Shown here piece by piece: positions 11,227 to 22,131 of a stretch of DNA of 64,000 nt. A program made the translations under genes and the position numbers. Origin of the DNA: Heterohyrax brucei. Lineage: Eukaryota; Chordata; Mammalia; Hyracoidea; Procaviidae. Under the pieces are notes generated by a model. It was not told where the DNA came from and searched no databases. It worked only from the letters and a program-made list of their open reading frames with translations. The DNA is taken from contig CM053143.1 of the NCBI GenBank assembly GCA_028571685.1, forward strand, positions 8,733,501 to 8,797,500. The letters are read 5' to 3'. How positions within the stretch are numbered: the stretch's first letter is position 1; each line of letters opens with the position of its first letter.

Positions 11227-11602
11227 ATTAAGGTGCCCTGGTAGTACAATGGCTAGGTACTCGGCTTCTATGCAAAACACTGGTGGTTTGAACCTACTTT
11301 TTGTATCCATGCTAGTGCGGTGGTTAAAAGCTCAGCGGTTAACCAGAGTCAGCAGTTCAAATCTACCAGCCACTCCTCAGAAACATTATGGGGTAGCTCT
11401 TTTCTGTCCCATAGCATCACTATGAGCCAGCATCAGCTCCAAAACACTGGGTTTGGATTTGGCTTTTAGTGGCTACATGGGAGAACTTGGTGATCTACTT
11501 CTGTAAATATTACAGCCTAGGAAATCCTATGCGGCAGTTCTGTTCACTCCTGTGGAGTCACTATGAGTCAGAATTGACTCTACCACATCCAAAACCAACA
11601 TA
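11227..11602 (+). mobile_element. AfroSINE, long form, split by another AfroSINE
   Basis: The head GGTGCCCTGGTAGTACAATGG lies at 11230-11306. The remainder (CATGGGAGAACTTGGTGATC, TACTTCTGTAAATATTACAG, GAGTCAGAATTGACTC) lies at 11475-11602. Removing the SINE between them restores one long-form element. Confidence 0.82.
11307..11474 (+). mobile_element. AfroSINE nested in an AfroSINE
   Basis: Plus-strand copy from ATGCTAGTGCGGTGGTTAAA through CAGCAGTTCAAATC (box-B-like) and TCTGTCCCATAGCATCACTA to CACTGGGTTTGGATTTGG. Same orientation as its host SINE. Confidence 0.85.
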
Positions 11603-11631
11603 TGTGCATTTTAATCTTATCAGATGATACC

Positions 11632-11786
11632 TAAACCCTGCTGGTGTAGTGGTTACATGCTATATCTGCTAGCCAAGATGTCGGTAGTTCAAACCTACCA
11701 AGTGCTCTTTGGAAACGCTGCAGCAGGGCAGTTCTACTCTGTCCTATAGGGTCACTACATGTTGGAATCAACTCGATGGCATTTTA
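11632..11786 (+). mobile_element. AfroSINE
   Basis: Full-length short form: AACCCTGCTGGTGTAGTGG head, GTAGTTCAAACCTACC box-B-like segment, TCTGTCCTATAGGGTCACTA, and GGAATCAACTCGATGGCA tail. Confidence 0.92.
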
Positions 11787-12314
11787 AAAAGCATCTTTAG
11801 TAACAAATATGGAGAAATTCAACATCAATTTCCTAATACAGAACACAATAAAAATGTGAACACAATTTACCATCTTATGAGTTATTTCTGTTCATTTTCC
11901 ATTCACTGAGCTATTCTTCAAAATGATCAGCGTGCCATGATTCTAGTCGACTTGTTTGTCATAAACCACCACCTGGTTGGATGGATGTTGTTTTCTTCAA
12001 AAACATCAGACTGTACATTATCTAGTGTACCTGGATGTTCTTTAGCAGATGGGCTTAGATATAAAATACACAAATTGATCATTTCCTTTTCACTTCTGAG
12101 ATCATTGCTTATGCCCTTACAAGATTACACTGAATGTGACACTGTGTCATCACAAAAGTATTTTCCTGCCAAGGGCAGCTAATAGGGATTTACTGATATT
12201 CCCATAACATCTGAAGTGGTAGCAGAAACAGTGGGGATTGGATCAAACTTTTTTGCATTTCCCTATGACACCATTTGCGTTTCCCTATGAGAAAACCAAA
12301 AAAAAGGAAAAAGA
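11787..12314. other. unique sequence, nothing recognised
   Basis: No recognised repeat. The 81-codon frame at 11937-12182 shows no domain. Confidence 0.5.
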
Positions 12315-12522
12315 AAAAAGTCAAACTAGGGGCTATCAAGTCACTTCTGATCCAAGACCTCTTTCTATATGTCAAAGTAGAGCTATGCTCTATACAGTTT
12401 TCAAAGGTTGACTTTTCAGAAATAGGCTGCTTGGTGTTCTATGTGATCCAATGGGGAATTCACAATTCTAACCTTTCAGCTAGCAGTCTAGTGCATTAAA
12501 CTGTTGCACCGTCCAGGGACTC
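12315..12522 (-). mobile_element. AfroSINE-related SINE, long subtype
   Basis: Reverse-strand copy. The A-rich/AAGTC region, CAAGTCACTTCTGATCC tail, and AATGGGGAATTCACAATTCTA box region lead to the head AAACTGTTGCACCGTCCAGG, the GGTGCAACAGTTT-type head of this subtype. Confidence 0.78.
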
Positions 12523-12534
12523 CTTGCCTATGCT

Positions 12535-12694
12535 TCTCTCCCAAAGTCCACTGCTGTTAGGTTGAATCCTACTCAGAGTGACCCTATAAGTCTAAAATTG
12601 CTGCACAGAATTTCCAAGAAGCTCGTGGTAGATTTGAATTGTCAACCTTTTGGTTAGCAGACATGGTACGTAATCACTGCTCTACCAGGGTTTG
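12535..12694 (-). mobile_element. AfroSINE with 12-bp target duplication
   Basis: Complete reverse-strand copy flanked by the perfect direct repeat CTTGCCTATGCT (12523-12534 and 12695-12706). The duplication is a length expected of LINE-endonuclease-mediated insertion. Confidence 0.93.
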
Positions 12695-12723
12695 CTTGCC
12701 TATGCTGGTTGGCTTAAAATACA

Positions 12724-12751
12724 GAAAAAAAGAAAAAGAAAAAGAAAAAGA
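12724..12751. repeat. (AAAAAG)n simple repeat
   Basis: Short A/G microsatellite. Confidence 0.85.
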
Positions 12752-12867
12752 AGCCCCAAATTCTGCAGATTTTATCAACCTTCATAACATGTTTCATTCT
12801 CTTTTATTCTGAATTAATTTTGTTGTGGCTTTGATAGTTTCTCAAAAGCAGTATCACCTTTGGGGAA

Positions 12868-13062
12868 GGGTAGGAAGCAGTGGCAAGAGCTGAGTTTAAA
12901 GACAGACAGATCCAATGACAGCCCCTTTTCGGTGTCTATGGAAGTGACTTAACCTCTCTGGGTCCCAGTTTGTTACATATAAATAGGAATAACAATTCCT
13001 AATTTTCTGTAAGAGCTGTGGGAGTAAGGTCTGTACGAGTTCTGTGAGTAAGGATAATTTAT
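12868..13062 (+). mobile_element. MIR
   Basis: Has GAAGCAGTGGCAAGAGCTGAG, then AAGTGACTTAACCTCTCTGGG and CCCAGTTTGTTACATATAAAT, the MIR core. Confidence 0.82.
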
Positions 13063-13099
13063 GAACACACTTAACCAAAACAAACTAGCAAACAAACAA

Positions 13100-13258
13100 A
13101 CAAAAACCCTTGCTATTGAATTGACTCCAACTCATAGTGACCTTATAGGACAAAGTAGAATTGCCCCATAAGATTTCCAAGGAACACCTGGTAGATTCAA
13201 ACTGTCAACCTTCAGATTATCTGCTATAGCTCTTAACCACTGTGCCATTTGGGTTTCC
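13100..13258 (-). mobile_element. AfroSINE, left arm of an inverted pair
   Basis: Tail ACCCTTGCTATTGAATTGAC through GTAGAATTGCCCC to the head CACTGTGCCATTTGGGTTTCC. It abuts the opposite-strand copy starting at 13259 with no spacer. Confidence 0.92.
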
Positions 13259-13425
13259 AGTCCCTGGTGGTATAGTGGATAAAAGCTATGGTTGCTAATC
13301 AAAGGTTGGCAGTTCAAATCCACCAGGTGCTCCTTGGAAATTCAATGGAGCAGTTCTACTCTGTCCATATGGTCACTGTGAGTTGGAATCTACTCAATAG
13401 TAGTGGGTTTTCATTTTTGGTTCAA
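13259..13425 (+). mobile_element. AfroSINE, right arm of an inverted pair
   Basis: AGTCCCTGGTGGTATAGTGG head, GGCAGTTCAAATCCACC box-B-like segment, CTCTGTCCATATGGTCACTG tail. Head-to-head with the preceding minus-strand copy. Confidence 0.93.
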
Positions 13426-14856
13426 TAGTATCTAGAAAATAAAAAGTGAAAAGCAAATAACGTGCTAGTTTAGTAGGTTGTGCTTTTATTTTCACAGTGA
13501 GCTGAGACTGAAAAATGAAAGTAAGTTTATGTAGAGATATAGCTCTCAAAAAACAATTGACATTGCCCAGTGGTGTTTTATTAAACTTCATTTACTTGCA
13601 CAGCAATTAGAAGGAAAAGGAAAGGGTAAAGTTTCATCTTGGACCTGTTCCTGCCAAAAGGTCCTCATCTCAGGGTGAGTTGACAATGAAAATCTCTCTC
13701 TTCACAGGTTGCCCCTCCATGCATCACAGGTGAAGAGAATGAAGGACAAAATAACTTGAACTTACATGCTAGAGGGGGCTATGTGCTGGGGTGCATAGGA
13801 AAAGAGAGAGGGGAGAAAGTGGGAGGCGCCCCTTGAAGCAGTCTGGGCTCAGGTTGTATGATGGTCATGTAGTCATTTCCCTCCAGTCTTGATGACATCA
13901 AAGAATAGCATTTCCTGTCCTTCCAGGAATTAAGACTAGATTGTGCCAGCACACAATTACGTAATGCTATACCTTAATGATTAAGTACTAGGGGAGGGGG
14001 GATCATATTTCCCTTAGGGTGGATTCTTTCAGCACAATTTCAGTGTAACGGTCGTGCAGATGGTGGGGAAAAACTGCTTTCTGATATCTCTGCAGTTCTA
14101 TTTATGATTTAATATCCCCATATATATAGATGTGGGCATAGGCTGATTAGGTCCCACCTCTTTGATATGACTGTTGTGATACTGGAAATGTCCTAAAAAT
14201 GCTCAAAAGTTTCCTCCTCAGCTTCGGACCGGTTGTCTCCATTTGCATCTTTACAGTGTTACTATGATTATTTTTTATCTTAAAGTTTAGGTCATTATTA
14301 AAAGGTGGACATCATTAGGAGAAGTAACACTTTACGTCTTATCACTGGGTAACCATTTGGTGTGGATGGATTATCAGAAACCCTTTTTTAAGGGAAAGAT
14401 AAGTTTAAGTCACTAGGGTTCTGGGGCCCGAGGTTTGGGGAAGAAATATGTGAGGGAGGAAAGAAAAAAGCAGTTGCATACAGGTCGTCCCTGGGGCATG
14501 AATGAGTTCCACTGCTACATCTGCCTCTAAGTGGAGTTTGTACCAAAGTGGGGGAAGTTATGGATGGTTCAGTTAGTCAAGTGTTTGTCTTAGTGTATAG
14601 GGTACCCTTCTATGCATGCAGAACATTACGAGAGTACTTCCGACACACGAAAACATCCTTAACACAGTGATGCAGTAACAACAACAATAATAATAACGTT
14701 TAGATGTGAGTTGCAAAGTAGCACCTGTTTGTTATCATGAACCCCTGTATGTACCTCAAATTTTTAACATGATAGACTTTATAGGGGGGTGGTTCTGCCT
14801 ATAGAAAAAGGCTATGCTATGGTGTCTCCGGGTCATGTTTGGTCTCTGAATTGTAG
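13426..14856. other. unique sequence, nothing recognised
   Basis: About 1.4 kb with no recognised repeat or gene. A short (AAC/AAT)n run is near 14677. Confidence 0.5.
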
Positions 14857-15026
14857 CAGTGGTTCTCAACCTTGGTTGCTATTCAGAATCACCTCAAAAG
14901 CTTTCAAAAGATACCAACACCTAAGCATCACTGCTCAGAGATGAAACTTTCTTGGGGGGAAGATATTTTCAGTGTTTTAAAAGCATCCCAGGTGATTCAA
15001 ACATTTAGTCAAAGTGAAAACCACAG
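14857..15026 (+). mobile_element. MER5A-like hAT DNA transposon (non-autonomous)
   Basis: Starts CAGTGGTTCTCAACCTTGG and shows AGAATCACCT near the 5' end and CCCAGGTGATTCAAA near the 3' end, ending GAAAACCACAG. The imperfect terminal inverted repeats match the CAGTGGTTCTCAA...TTGAGAACCACTG layout of MER5A. Confidence 0.87.
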
Positions 15027-16232
15027 GCTTAGACGAATTAGGGGCACCAGAAACATTTTCACCTAGTTCTCCCTAACCCATCCACAAACTCTGACTGAAT
15101 GAAACCATTTTAATCTACCTATTAAAGAAGGACTTATCTCATATTGATGAAAGTTTGCTCTGATGTAGCCGAATACCTTGTTTTAAAATAACAACTGATG
15201 TTTCCTATGCTTTGAGATACTGATGAGATTACAGTCTAGGCTCAGTCTGCAATGAAGTCTGTATCTGTCACAGTTAGACTGATAAGAGTTCTCAGGTGCA
15301 TGCTTAGTCCAATTGTTATATGTCATTAAAGTTATACATTGCCCAACTTTCCATCCATTATGACTCCCACCACTGATACTGACTTCTTCTGGACCAGGAC
15401 ACAGCCCGCTAGATGAAAGTGTTTTCAACAGTAAACCATAAAATTGAACATCAGCAACTGAACATCTGAGAATGATAAACATCAGCAAATGACCTGCTGC
15501 AACACTGGAGGTAGTACATTTTACTAATAATAAGATGCATCAAAAAAGCCGGTCATAAGTGCAGTTTGTTGCAACTCAAGTAAATAGTATGACAGGACTA
15601 CCTGTGTTTGTAAGACATGCCTTAAATAAAACAAAAACAGCCAAACAAACAGAAATCTAAAAGAGAGAGAGAGACCATATGTGGAACCACTAACTTGATT
15701 TGGCCATTTGTCTCTGGTTCCTGAAAATAAGCCTTGAAATGTGCCAACAGTGAATACGTTTTTGTTTTCTAAAATAGCCAGGTAACACTTAAACACATGT
15801 AAATACAGTGCAGTCCCAGAGATCACACCTGGCCAATAACTGTGAAGGAGGGGGCATGATGCGATCAATCATGTGCATGTATTATTCAAATGAACATGCA
15901 TATGTAATGTGTTGCTGATCACTGACTTTGCATAATTCAATAAAAGACATGCACAAGGAAGTTCGTTTGAGTTTGGAGACTGGTAATAGCAGGCAGACTA
16001 TACATTTCTGGGGACATGAAAATCCATGCAGAACTGCCCTCCAGCCATCTGTACATTTGTTCATGTGTTTCCTTCTGTGGCTACACCTGTTCTACTCAAC
16101 CATCAAACTGACTAGAGGCAGTGAGAACCAGCACAGATTGGCATCTGCCTGCCCATTTGTCAGTCTGAAGGACAGAATTCTAACTTACGTGTTTTGATCT
16201 GGATCGGAGTGGCCAGGGATGAGGTCTCATCT
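15027..16232. other. unique sequence, nothing recognised
   Basis: Several 60-114 codon minus-strand frames occur (15183-16064), but they use different frames, share no domain, and lack splice or promoter context that I can identify. A short (AG)n is near 15660. Confidence 0.5.
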
Positions 16233-16246
16233 AACTTCGGGAGGTT

Positions 16247-16418
16247 CCAAAAAAAGGAAAACCAAACCCAGTGCTGTCATGTCGATTTTGACTCATAGCG
16301 ACTCTAGAAGACAGAGTAATACTACTCTATAGAGTTTTCCAGGAGCTCTTGGTAGAATCGAACTGCTGACCTTTTGGTTACAGATGTAGCACTTAACCGC
16401 TGTACCACCAGGGTTTCC
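16247..16418 (-). mobile_element. AfroSINE with 14-bp target duplication
   Basis: Complete reverse-strand copy. Flanking direct repeats AACTTCGGGAGGTT (16233-16246) and AACTCTGGGAGGTT (16419-16432) differ at two adjacent positions. Confidence 0.92.
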
Positions 16419-16432
16419 AACTCTGGGAGGTT

Positions 16433-16799
16433 AGGATCAGAGAAAAAGGTGCCATGTAGGGGCTGGTGTCAGAGGTGAAGAAATGGAAAAGCGGGAATGT
16501 GAGTTAACTTAGCATTTTGGAAATCAACTTCATGTCTATTATTATTAACATACTATAGCATTTATTGGCTCAACTGTAACATTTTATCGAAAAACATAAA
16601 GTTTTTATAATGTAAATATTCTAGGATCAGGCCAACAATCACCAGTACAAGGAAGAAACTTTTTCATTCTTAGTATTCTTATAGCTGTGCCTCCTCTTCA
16701 GAAGCAATCCCCTTGTTCTTCTTTCTTCGATTTTCCAAAAGCAAGATAATCTTAACTCCTCAGCATAACTAGTTATTGTTTAGTGTTTTAAAACATACG
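16433..16799. other. unique sequence, nothing recognised
   Basis: AT-rich, no recognised feature. Confidence 0.5.
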
Positions 16800-16960
16800 G
16801 TGCCTTTTCTTAGCTATCACAATAATTGGGTGGTTATTATTATTGATCCCATTTGCAGATGAAAAACAAGGGGTTAGAGACTCTGAATGATTTGACCAAG
16901 TCACAGACAGTTGTAAACACGCAACCAGAACTTGACCCAGAGTTTTGATGATAAAATTTA
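16800..16960 (-). mobile_element. MIR
   Basis: Reverse-strand MIR: TGATCCCATTTGCAGATGAAA, GGGGTTAGAGACTCTGAATG, GACCAAGTCACAGACAG, CCAGAACTTGACCCAGAG. Confidence 0.75.
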
Positions 16961-17582
16961 CATTCTTCCCACAAGTTCATTATTTTGAATCTCATCGTGC
17001 TTACAGGTATTTAGCTATATCTTGATAAATTTGAGATGTTTAAGGATGAAAAGACACCACTATGTTGCATAAAAATACCAGAGCTGGTGAGTGAGTCTTT
17101 TCTCAGTCTACTTTTGTTTTGCAATACCATGAATCAGACTATGCTAAAAGAATCCTTAAGTCCCAATTCAACATGGAATAGTCTTCAATGATGCCTTTTC
17201 CGGAAATAATTATTAAGAGCACTTCCTTTGCTCTTAAAAGGGTCCCAGTTTGGAAAATAAATTATATGATCATTCTTCCTAATGAGAATTTTGGATTAAA
17301 GCAGCATGTAGTGAGCTTCCTTTCTTTATTTTGCAGAAAAAAAAGAAAAATTAGTTGGGGTTTCTTTTCACCAACAGTTCTCATAGTCCATTTTTTCCAC
17401 CATGCTTTACTTACAGTAAATGTCAGTAAATGAATATGTAGTGCATCTAGAATAATGGCAATGATAAAGATAATAGACTTTCACTAATTTAAGCACCAGT
17501 CTACATATTTATATCATCTATCCTTACACTGAAAAAACCTTGTGGGCTACATATTAGTGTTAAGACTCATTTAACAAATAAG
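16961..17582. other. unique sequence, nothing recognised
   Basis: AT-rich. The 81-codon frame at 17188-17433 has no recognisable domain. Confidence 0.5.
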
Positions 17583-17775
17583 AGGGATCCCTGAGTGACA
17601 CAAACTTTTAATGTGCTCTGCTACTGACCAAAAAGTTAGAAGTTAGAGATCATTCAGAGGCACTCAGAAGAAAGTTCTGATGGCCTATTTCCAAAACAAA
17701 TTAGCCATCAAAAATTCTATAGAGCACAGTTCTACTTTGATACCATGGAGTGGTCACAGGAACTGTTTTGTTTAG
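17583..17775 (+). mobile_element. AfroSINE-related SINE, long subtype, diverged
   Basis: GGGATCCCTGAGTGACACAAAC head, ACTGACCAAAAAGTTAGAAGT box region, CAGAGGCACTCAGAAGAAAG, AGCACAGTTCTACTTTGA, and TGGAGTGGTCACAGGAACTG tail. Confidence 0.75.
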
Positions 17776-19082
17776 CTTTTTTAAAAAAAGCAAGAAGCTG
17801 ATTTAGGAAGGACCACTGATCTTCAATGCCCAAAGGAAGTCATTTGGGGCTGGGCAAGGGGATGGGATAATGGTGGCAGAATAGTGGATGGAAAGCATAC
17901 AAGTAGGGCAATATCAAATAGGAAAGTCATCTGAGGTCAGCACTAAAGACTGGATAAAGAAATGGAGAATGGTTGTGCAAATTCACACAGTGAACATAAA
18001 ATGTTTCTGGCAGTAAGGCATTGAAGATTCTGAAGGGGTTGGGAAACAAAGTGGAGCCTAGCTTTCTCATATAAGCCTGGATCAAGAGATTTTACAGAGA
18101 AATTTTCAGAGAGAGATACTGAGGAAAGGTGAATACGGAAAGACCTGAGATTAAGAAGTAAAGTTGAGATATAGATTTTATATAAGCCGGCACAAACCTA
18201 ATTCCTTTTTTACAGAGATGAAACAGAAAGCAGATTTTCTTCCATTCAACCAAACCAAACATTAATAAAATTGGCCCACATGAATACAGAAATAAATCAT
18301 CCCAAACATGATTAATGTATACACGTACCAGAGTTTCTGAAATCAGGTACAGGGTATATATTTTTTTCAGCCATCTCAAACTCTATAACGTTTCCATAAT
18401 TTGGAAATTTAAAATAAGAAAAAGAAACATCTCTAAATGTTGACTTGACTGAAGAGCAGGCATTATAGATGTATGAAGTCAGAAGAAAAATAATACAGCA
18501 GGTCAGCTGAAAGTAAAAAAGAACATGTTTTGAAATTTCTTCTTACTTTCCTTCACTGTGAGGATTTAGTAGGCTTATAATAACAAAAAGTAGGAACTTA
18601 TTAAAATAAGCCTTTTCTGCATATAAAAGGCTGAGCTCATAGTTATGATGATTCTAAAAGGTCCATGGGGTGAATAGTAACTCTTATTGTCAGGTAGCTG
18701 AGATATTTGAAAACTTACCTACCATTTGAAGGCCACACACAAGGAAGTCACGTTGTGAAGGTTAAATGTGTAGCTGTTGTTCTCACACCTCTTCCTGTTC
18801 AGTGTCCTTTTCTCACTTTCACTAACAGCCATGTTCCCGTCGAATGACAGGAATGACCCTCAGCATTGTTTCCTCAATGCCCTTAGGCACTTTTCAGGTT
18901 ATGGATTATGGCTGACTCCTATTCCTTCTTTCTCCCAGAAACAGAGCTTCCCTGCCCACTTCTCATTTCCTGAGGTACCTGCGTTGTTTCCTGTGCAGAG
19001 TGAGTGGGCATAATAATAACGGTAATGAGCGAGTAGGTATAATTTGTGTGAAGACAATACGATGCTCCGTCCAGATATCCTC
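17776..19082. other. unique sequence, nothing recognised
   Basis: About 1.3 kb without a recognised repeat. Open frames of 78-95 codons (18092-18379, 18777-19013) show no domain. Confidence 0.5.
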
Positions 19083-19490
19083 TGTTATAGATTGAATTAT
19101 GTCCACCAATAAGATATGAAGATGCTCTAATTCCCACTCTCTGTGATTGAACTTTGTTTAGAAACCGGGTCATTCATTAAAGATGTTATCTATTAGGTTC
19201 ACACGAGGCCATACAGGAATAGGGTGGCTCCTAGTCCTGTCTGATTGGTATCTTATAAGAGAAAAATAGAGAAACACATACAGGAGGAAGATGACAGATA
19301 AAAACGTGTCCATAAACCACAGAAAGCCAAGAAACCCCTGAGCTGCCAGAAGCTGGAAGAGACAAACAGAAAGGGTACGGCTCTGTGGGTAACTTGAATC
19401 TGAACTTGCGAACTGTGAGACAATAGTTTTTATCTTTAATGACTCCTAAACTGTAGTGGTTTGTTACGACAGCCTTAGTAAACTGAAGCA
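19083..19490 (+). mobile_element. MLT1/MaLR-like solo LTR
   Basis: Begins TGTTATAGATTGAATTATGTCC and ends TTGTTACGACAGCCTTAGTAAACTGAAGCA. It contains the AACTGTGAGACAATAG and GTTTGTTACGACAGCC signatures of mammalian MaLR LTRs. No clear target duplication remains, fitting an old insertion. Confidence 0.7.
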
Positions 19491-19550
19491 CCCTTCAATC
19501 CTGTTCTTTTAGTAGGGATACTTTGCTTACAAGTGCTTGTATATATGTAT

Positions 19551-19612
19551 TATTCATTCGTTCATTCATTTATCTGTGTATCTATTTAGCTGTTCATTCA
19601 TTCATTCATTTA
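19551..19612. repeat. (ATTC)n imperfect tetranucleotide repeat
   Basis: Runs of ATTC/GTTC units interrupted by TATCTGTG. Confidence 0.75.
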
Positions 19613-19944
19613 CTGCCTAGCGTGGTCCTTGATAAATAACCAAGCAAGGTAGCACTGTGACAGGCTAGCTTTCTCACCTTGGATCAGTGTCAACTGCGAG
19701 GCAAAATTTACGCTCCAGTTTCTTACAGAATTAGGGTAGGGGACTTTGAGATGATGTGTTTGTTTGTGTTCTTCTTTCCCCTCTTGCTTCCACTTTACCG
19801 CAGTGATCTTCATAAATTTTTGTCTCTCAGGGTCCGCTTTTTGGTTACTTAATCTAAGACAGTGTGTTCTCTCTGTTAGAATTTTGGACATGTCATTGGA
19901 AAAGATAGGGCATTGGGTTTGGTAAAGTGAAGAGTTCACAAAAA
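19613..19944. other. unique sequence, nothing recognised
   Basis: The minus-strand frames here have no recognisable domain, and their far ends run into the RTE fragment. Confidence 0.45.
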
Positions 19945-20102
19945 TGAGGTAAATGCTCAATGAAATGGGTTGACACAATAGTCCCAACAATGGGCTCAAA
20001 ATTATCTAAGATCGTGGCAATGACAAAGGACCTGACATTGTTCTTTCTCCACATAATGTCTCTGCAAAATAGGGTCAAGTCAGTTAATAGCGACTAACAA
20101 CT
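19945..20102 (+). mobile_element. RTE LINE 3' end fragment
   Basis: CAATGAAATGGGTTGACACAA, CCCAACAATGGGCTCAAAAT, GACAAAGGACCTGACATTG, and AATAGCGACTAACAAC match the last 150 bp of the RTE copies. Confidence 0.68.
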
Positions 20103-20164
20103 GGAGGCATAGTGTTTTAACTCAAAGGACTTACTCTAATGATGGAATAGCTTGCCTATGGAAG

Positions 20165-20420
20165 GCAGAGTGGTGTATGGGGACAGTGATTTCGAGCATG
20201 TGCCTTTAAATACTGACCTTAAGCTTTACAGGTGACCACATAATTGCCTATGTATGAGGCCAGATTTAGTTGTAGGTACAGACTGTGAAATTGGGAAGAT
20301 CTCTTCGTGACTTCTTCATGGGTTGTTGTCAAGTCAAATAAGCCAAGTGCCGTCGAGATTACTTAGAACTTAGCTTGCGCTTTTTATATAAGGTTCATTA
20401 ACATTTACTAATCTGTTGCA
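20165..20420 (+). mobile_element. MIR
   Basis: GGCAGAGTGGTGTATGGGGAC, then a diverged middle, TTCATGGGTTGTTGTCAAG, and ATTACTTAGAACTTAGC reproduce the MIR order. An 18-bp stretch at 20340-20357 matches the AfroSINE tail instead (see findings). Confidence 0.7.
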
Positions 20421-20796
20421 AACTGTATTGCGTACTGGCTAAAATTAATGACTAAATTAATAGCCAAAATTTAGATTGTCACTCATCAGTGTATTATGAC
20501 TTTGAGTAAATACTTTAGTACGATGATTAATGTTGTATGTCAACTTAACTGGGCTACAGTTCTCAGTGGTTTGGCAGACACTAAGTGATCACCTTCCATT
20601 TGGTGATCTGATATGTGTAGCAAATCAATAGAAAGGAAATTTCCTTGGGGGTGTGGTCTGTATCCAGTATATAAACGGACTTTCTGGCAAAACTCACTCT
20701 GTTGACCCTGCAGCTGTCTTCTTTGATCTCTGGTTCTTGGAACATAAGCCTCCAGTGTATCAACTGATCTGCAGATTCTGGATTTGCTAACCCTTG

Positions 20797-21360
20797 TGTC
20801 GCAGTCGTCTGGTACTCCTCTAACAAAACTACCACAAAGTGGATGCTTTAGCAAGTTAAAATTTATTCTTACACAGTCAAGTAGGCTCCAAGTCCAAATT
20901 CAGGTTGTCTTCTCCAGGAGAAGACTTTCCTTCTTTACTGGCTCTGGAAGAGGGTCCATGTGTTGCATGTCTTTGGTCAGGGAACATCTTGGTGCAGGAA
21001 CCTCAGGTCTGAAGGATGTGTTCTACTCCCAGGGTTGCTTTCTTGATGGTATGAGGTTTCCAACTCTCTGCTTGTTTCTCTTTCCTTTTATCTCTTGTAG
21101 GTTAAAAGGATAAAAGGTGGCGAAAGCCATACTCCAGGGAAACTCTCTTTACATTGGAGTAAGGGAGTTATTTTAGGGAGGGTTTTACAGTCCCACCCTA
21201 GACCTGTTTGACATAAATCCAGTGTATTAAACACGTGCAGAAATTAGGATTTATAGCATAGGAATATCACAAAATGGAGGGCAATCACATACTAGCAGGA
21301 ATCATGGCCCAGCCAAATTGTTACACGTATTTTTGGAGGATACAATTCAATCCATGATAC
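20797..21360 (-). mobile_element. solo LTR, family LTR-B
   Basis: Parallels 6915-7461 throughout: GTCTGAAGGATGTG, TTTCTTGATGGTATGAGG, CACAAAATGGAGGGCAATCAC, and ACAATTCAATCCATGATAC. It starts TGTCGCAGTCG. Flanks CCTTG and CCTGG (20792-20796 / 21361-21365) are a likely 5-bp duplication with one change. Confidence 0.85.
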
Positions 21361-21522
21361 CCTGGAACATTCATGAGCCAGTAGAGGCCTCCAGCCTGCC
21401 ACCCATCTTGCAGATTTTGGTTTTATCAGCCCCTATAACCACCCGAGTCAGCAGAGATCTTCAGCTGTTGTATGACCTGCAAACTAGGGACTTTCCACCC
21501 CCTAAAATCACATGAACCAGTT

Positions 21523-22059
21523 TGTCATGAGTTGAATTATGTCCCCCAACCCCCCCCCACAAATGTGTGTAGCATTTTGGCTGGGCCATAATTACGAGTA
21601 CTGTATGGTTATCTTCTATTTTGTAATTATAATTTTAATGCAAGTTGTAAATCCTAATCTCTCTTTATGGTGAGTAGGGCAAGATTGGATATTGTTAAAG
21701 AGGATTAGGGGTGAACTCTAACACTCTTGCTAAAGTTACATTTCCGATTCAGTGTAAAAGGCATTTTCTTAGTGTGTGGCAAGTACCACATTTAATCTGT
21801 CAAGAGATAAGTAGAGAGTGATCATACAGTTGGGGACCTCACCTCATTCTCCACCTGACAGACTCTTTGACCAAGGGAATATTGAGGGCAAGGACCTTCC
21901 TTCAGAGCTAATAGAGAAAAAAAGCCTTTGGCTGGAGCTGATACCCTGAATTTGGCCTTTTATCCTACTTTACTGTGCCGAGCCAAGTAAATTTCTCTTT
22001 TTTAAAGTCATCCACTTGTGGTATTGTCTGTTACAGCAGCACCAGACAATTAAGATACA
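21523..22059 (+). mobile_element. solo LTR, family LTR-B
   Basis: Forward copy: GAGTTGAATTATGTCCCCCA, GGCTGGGCCATAATTACGAG, GAGGATTAGGGGTGAACTC, CAGCAGCACCAGACAATTAAG, ending ACA. It lies in opposite orientation to the copy 160 bp upstream. The target duplication is not clear. Confidence 0.87.
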
Positions 22060-22131
22060 CTTTCTTGAAGTAAATTTATCTCTCTGTATATCTATACATG
22101 CTTTACTGGTTTTGCTCCTCTAGAGAACCCA

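Larger units (their letters stand above)
20531..22131 (+). mobile_element. LTR-A solo LTR, split into three parts by two LTR-B copies
   Basis: The 5' part at 20531-20796 starts TGTTGTATGTCAACTTAACTG. The middle lies at 21361-21522. The 3' part at 22060-22131 ends CTGGTTTTGCTCCTCTAGAGAACCC. The same 3' motif (ACTGGTTTTGCTTCCCTAGA) closes the related copy at 45225-45788. Joining the three parts gives about 500 bp. It is the oldest insertion of this cluster. Confidence 0.7.

Noticed and set aside
15183..16064. Cluster of minus-strand open frames as exons
   Set aside because: Frames differ, no domain is recognised, and there is no consistent splice signal or conservation evidence available.
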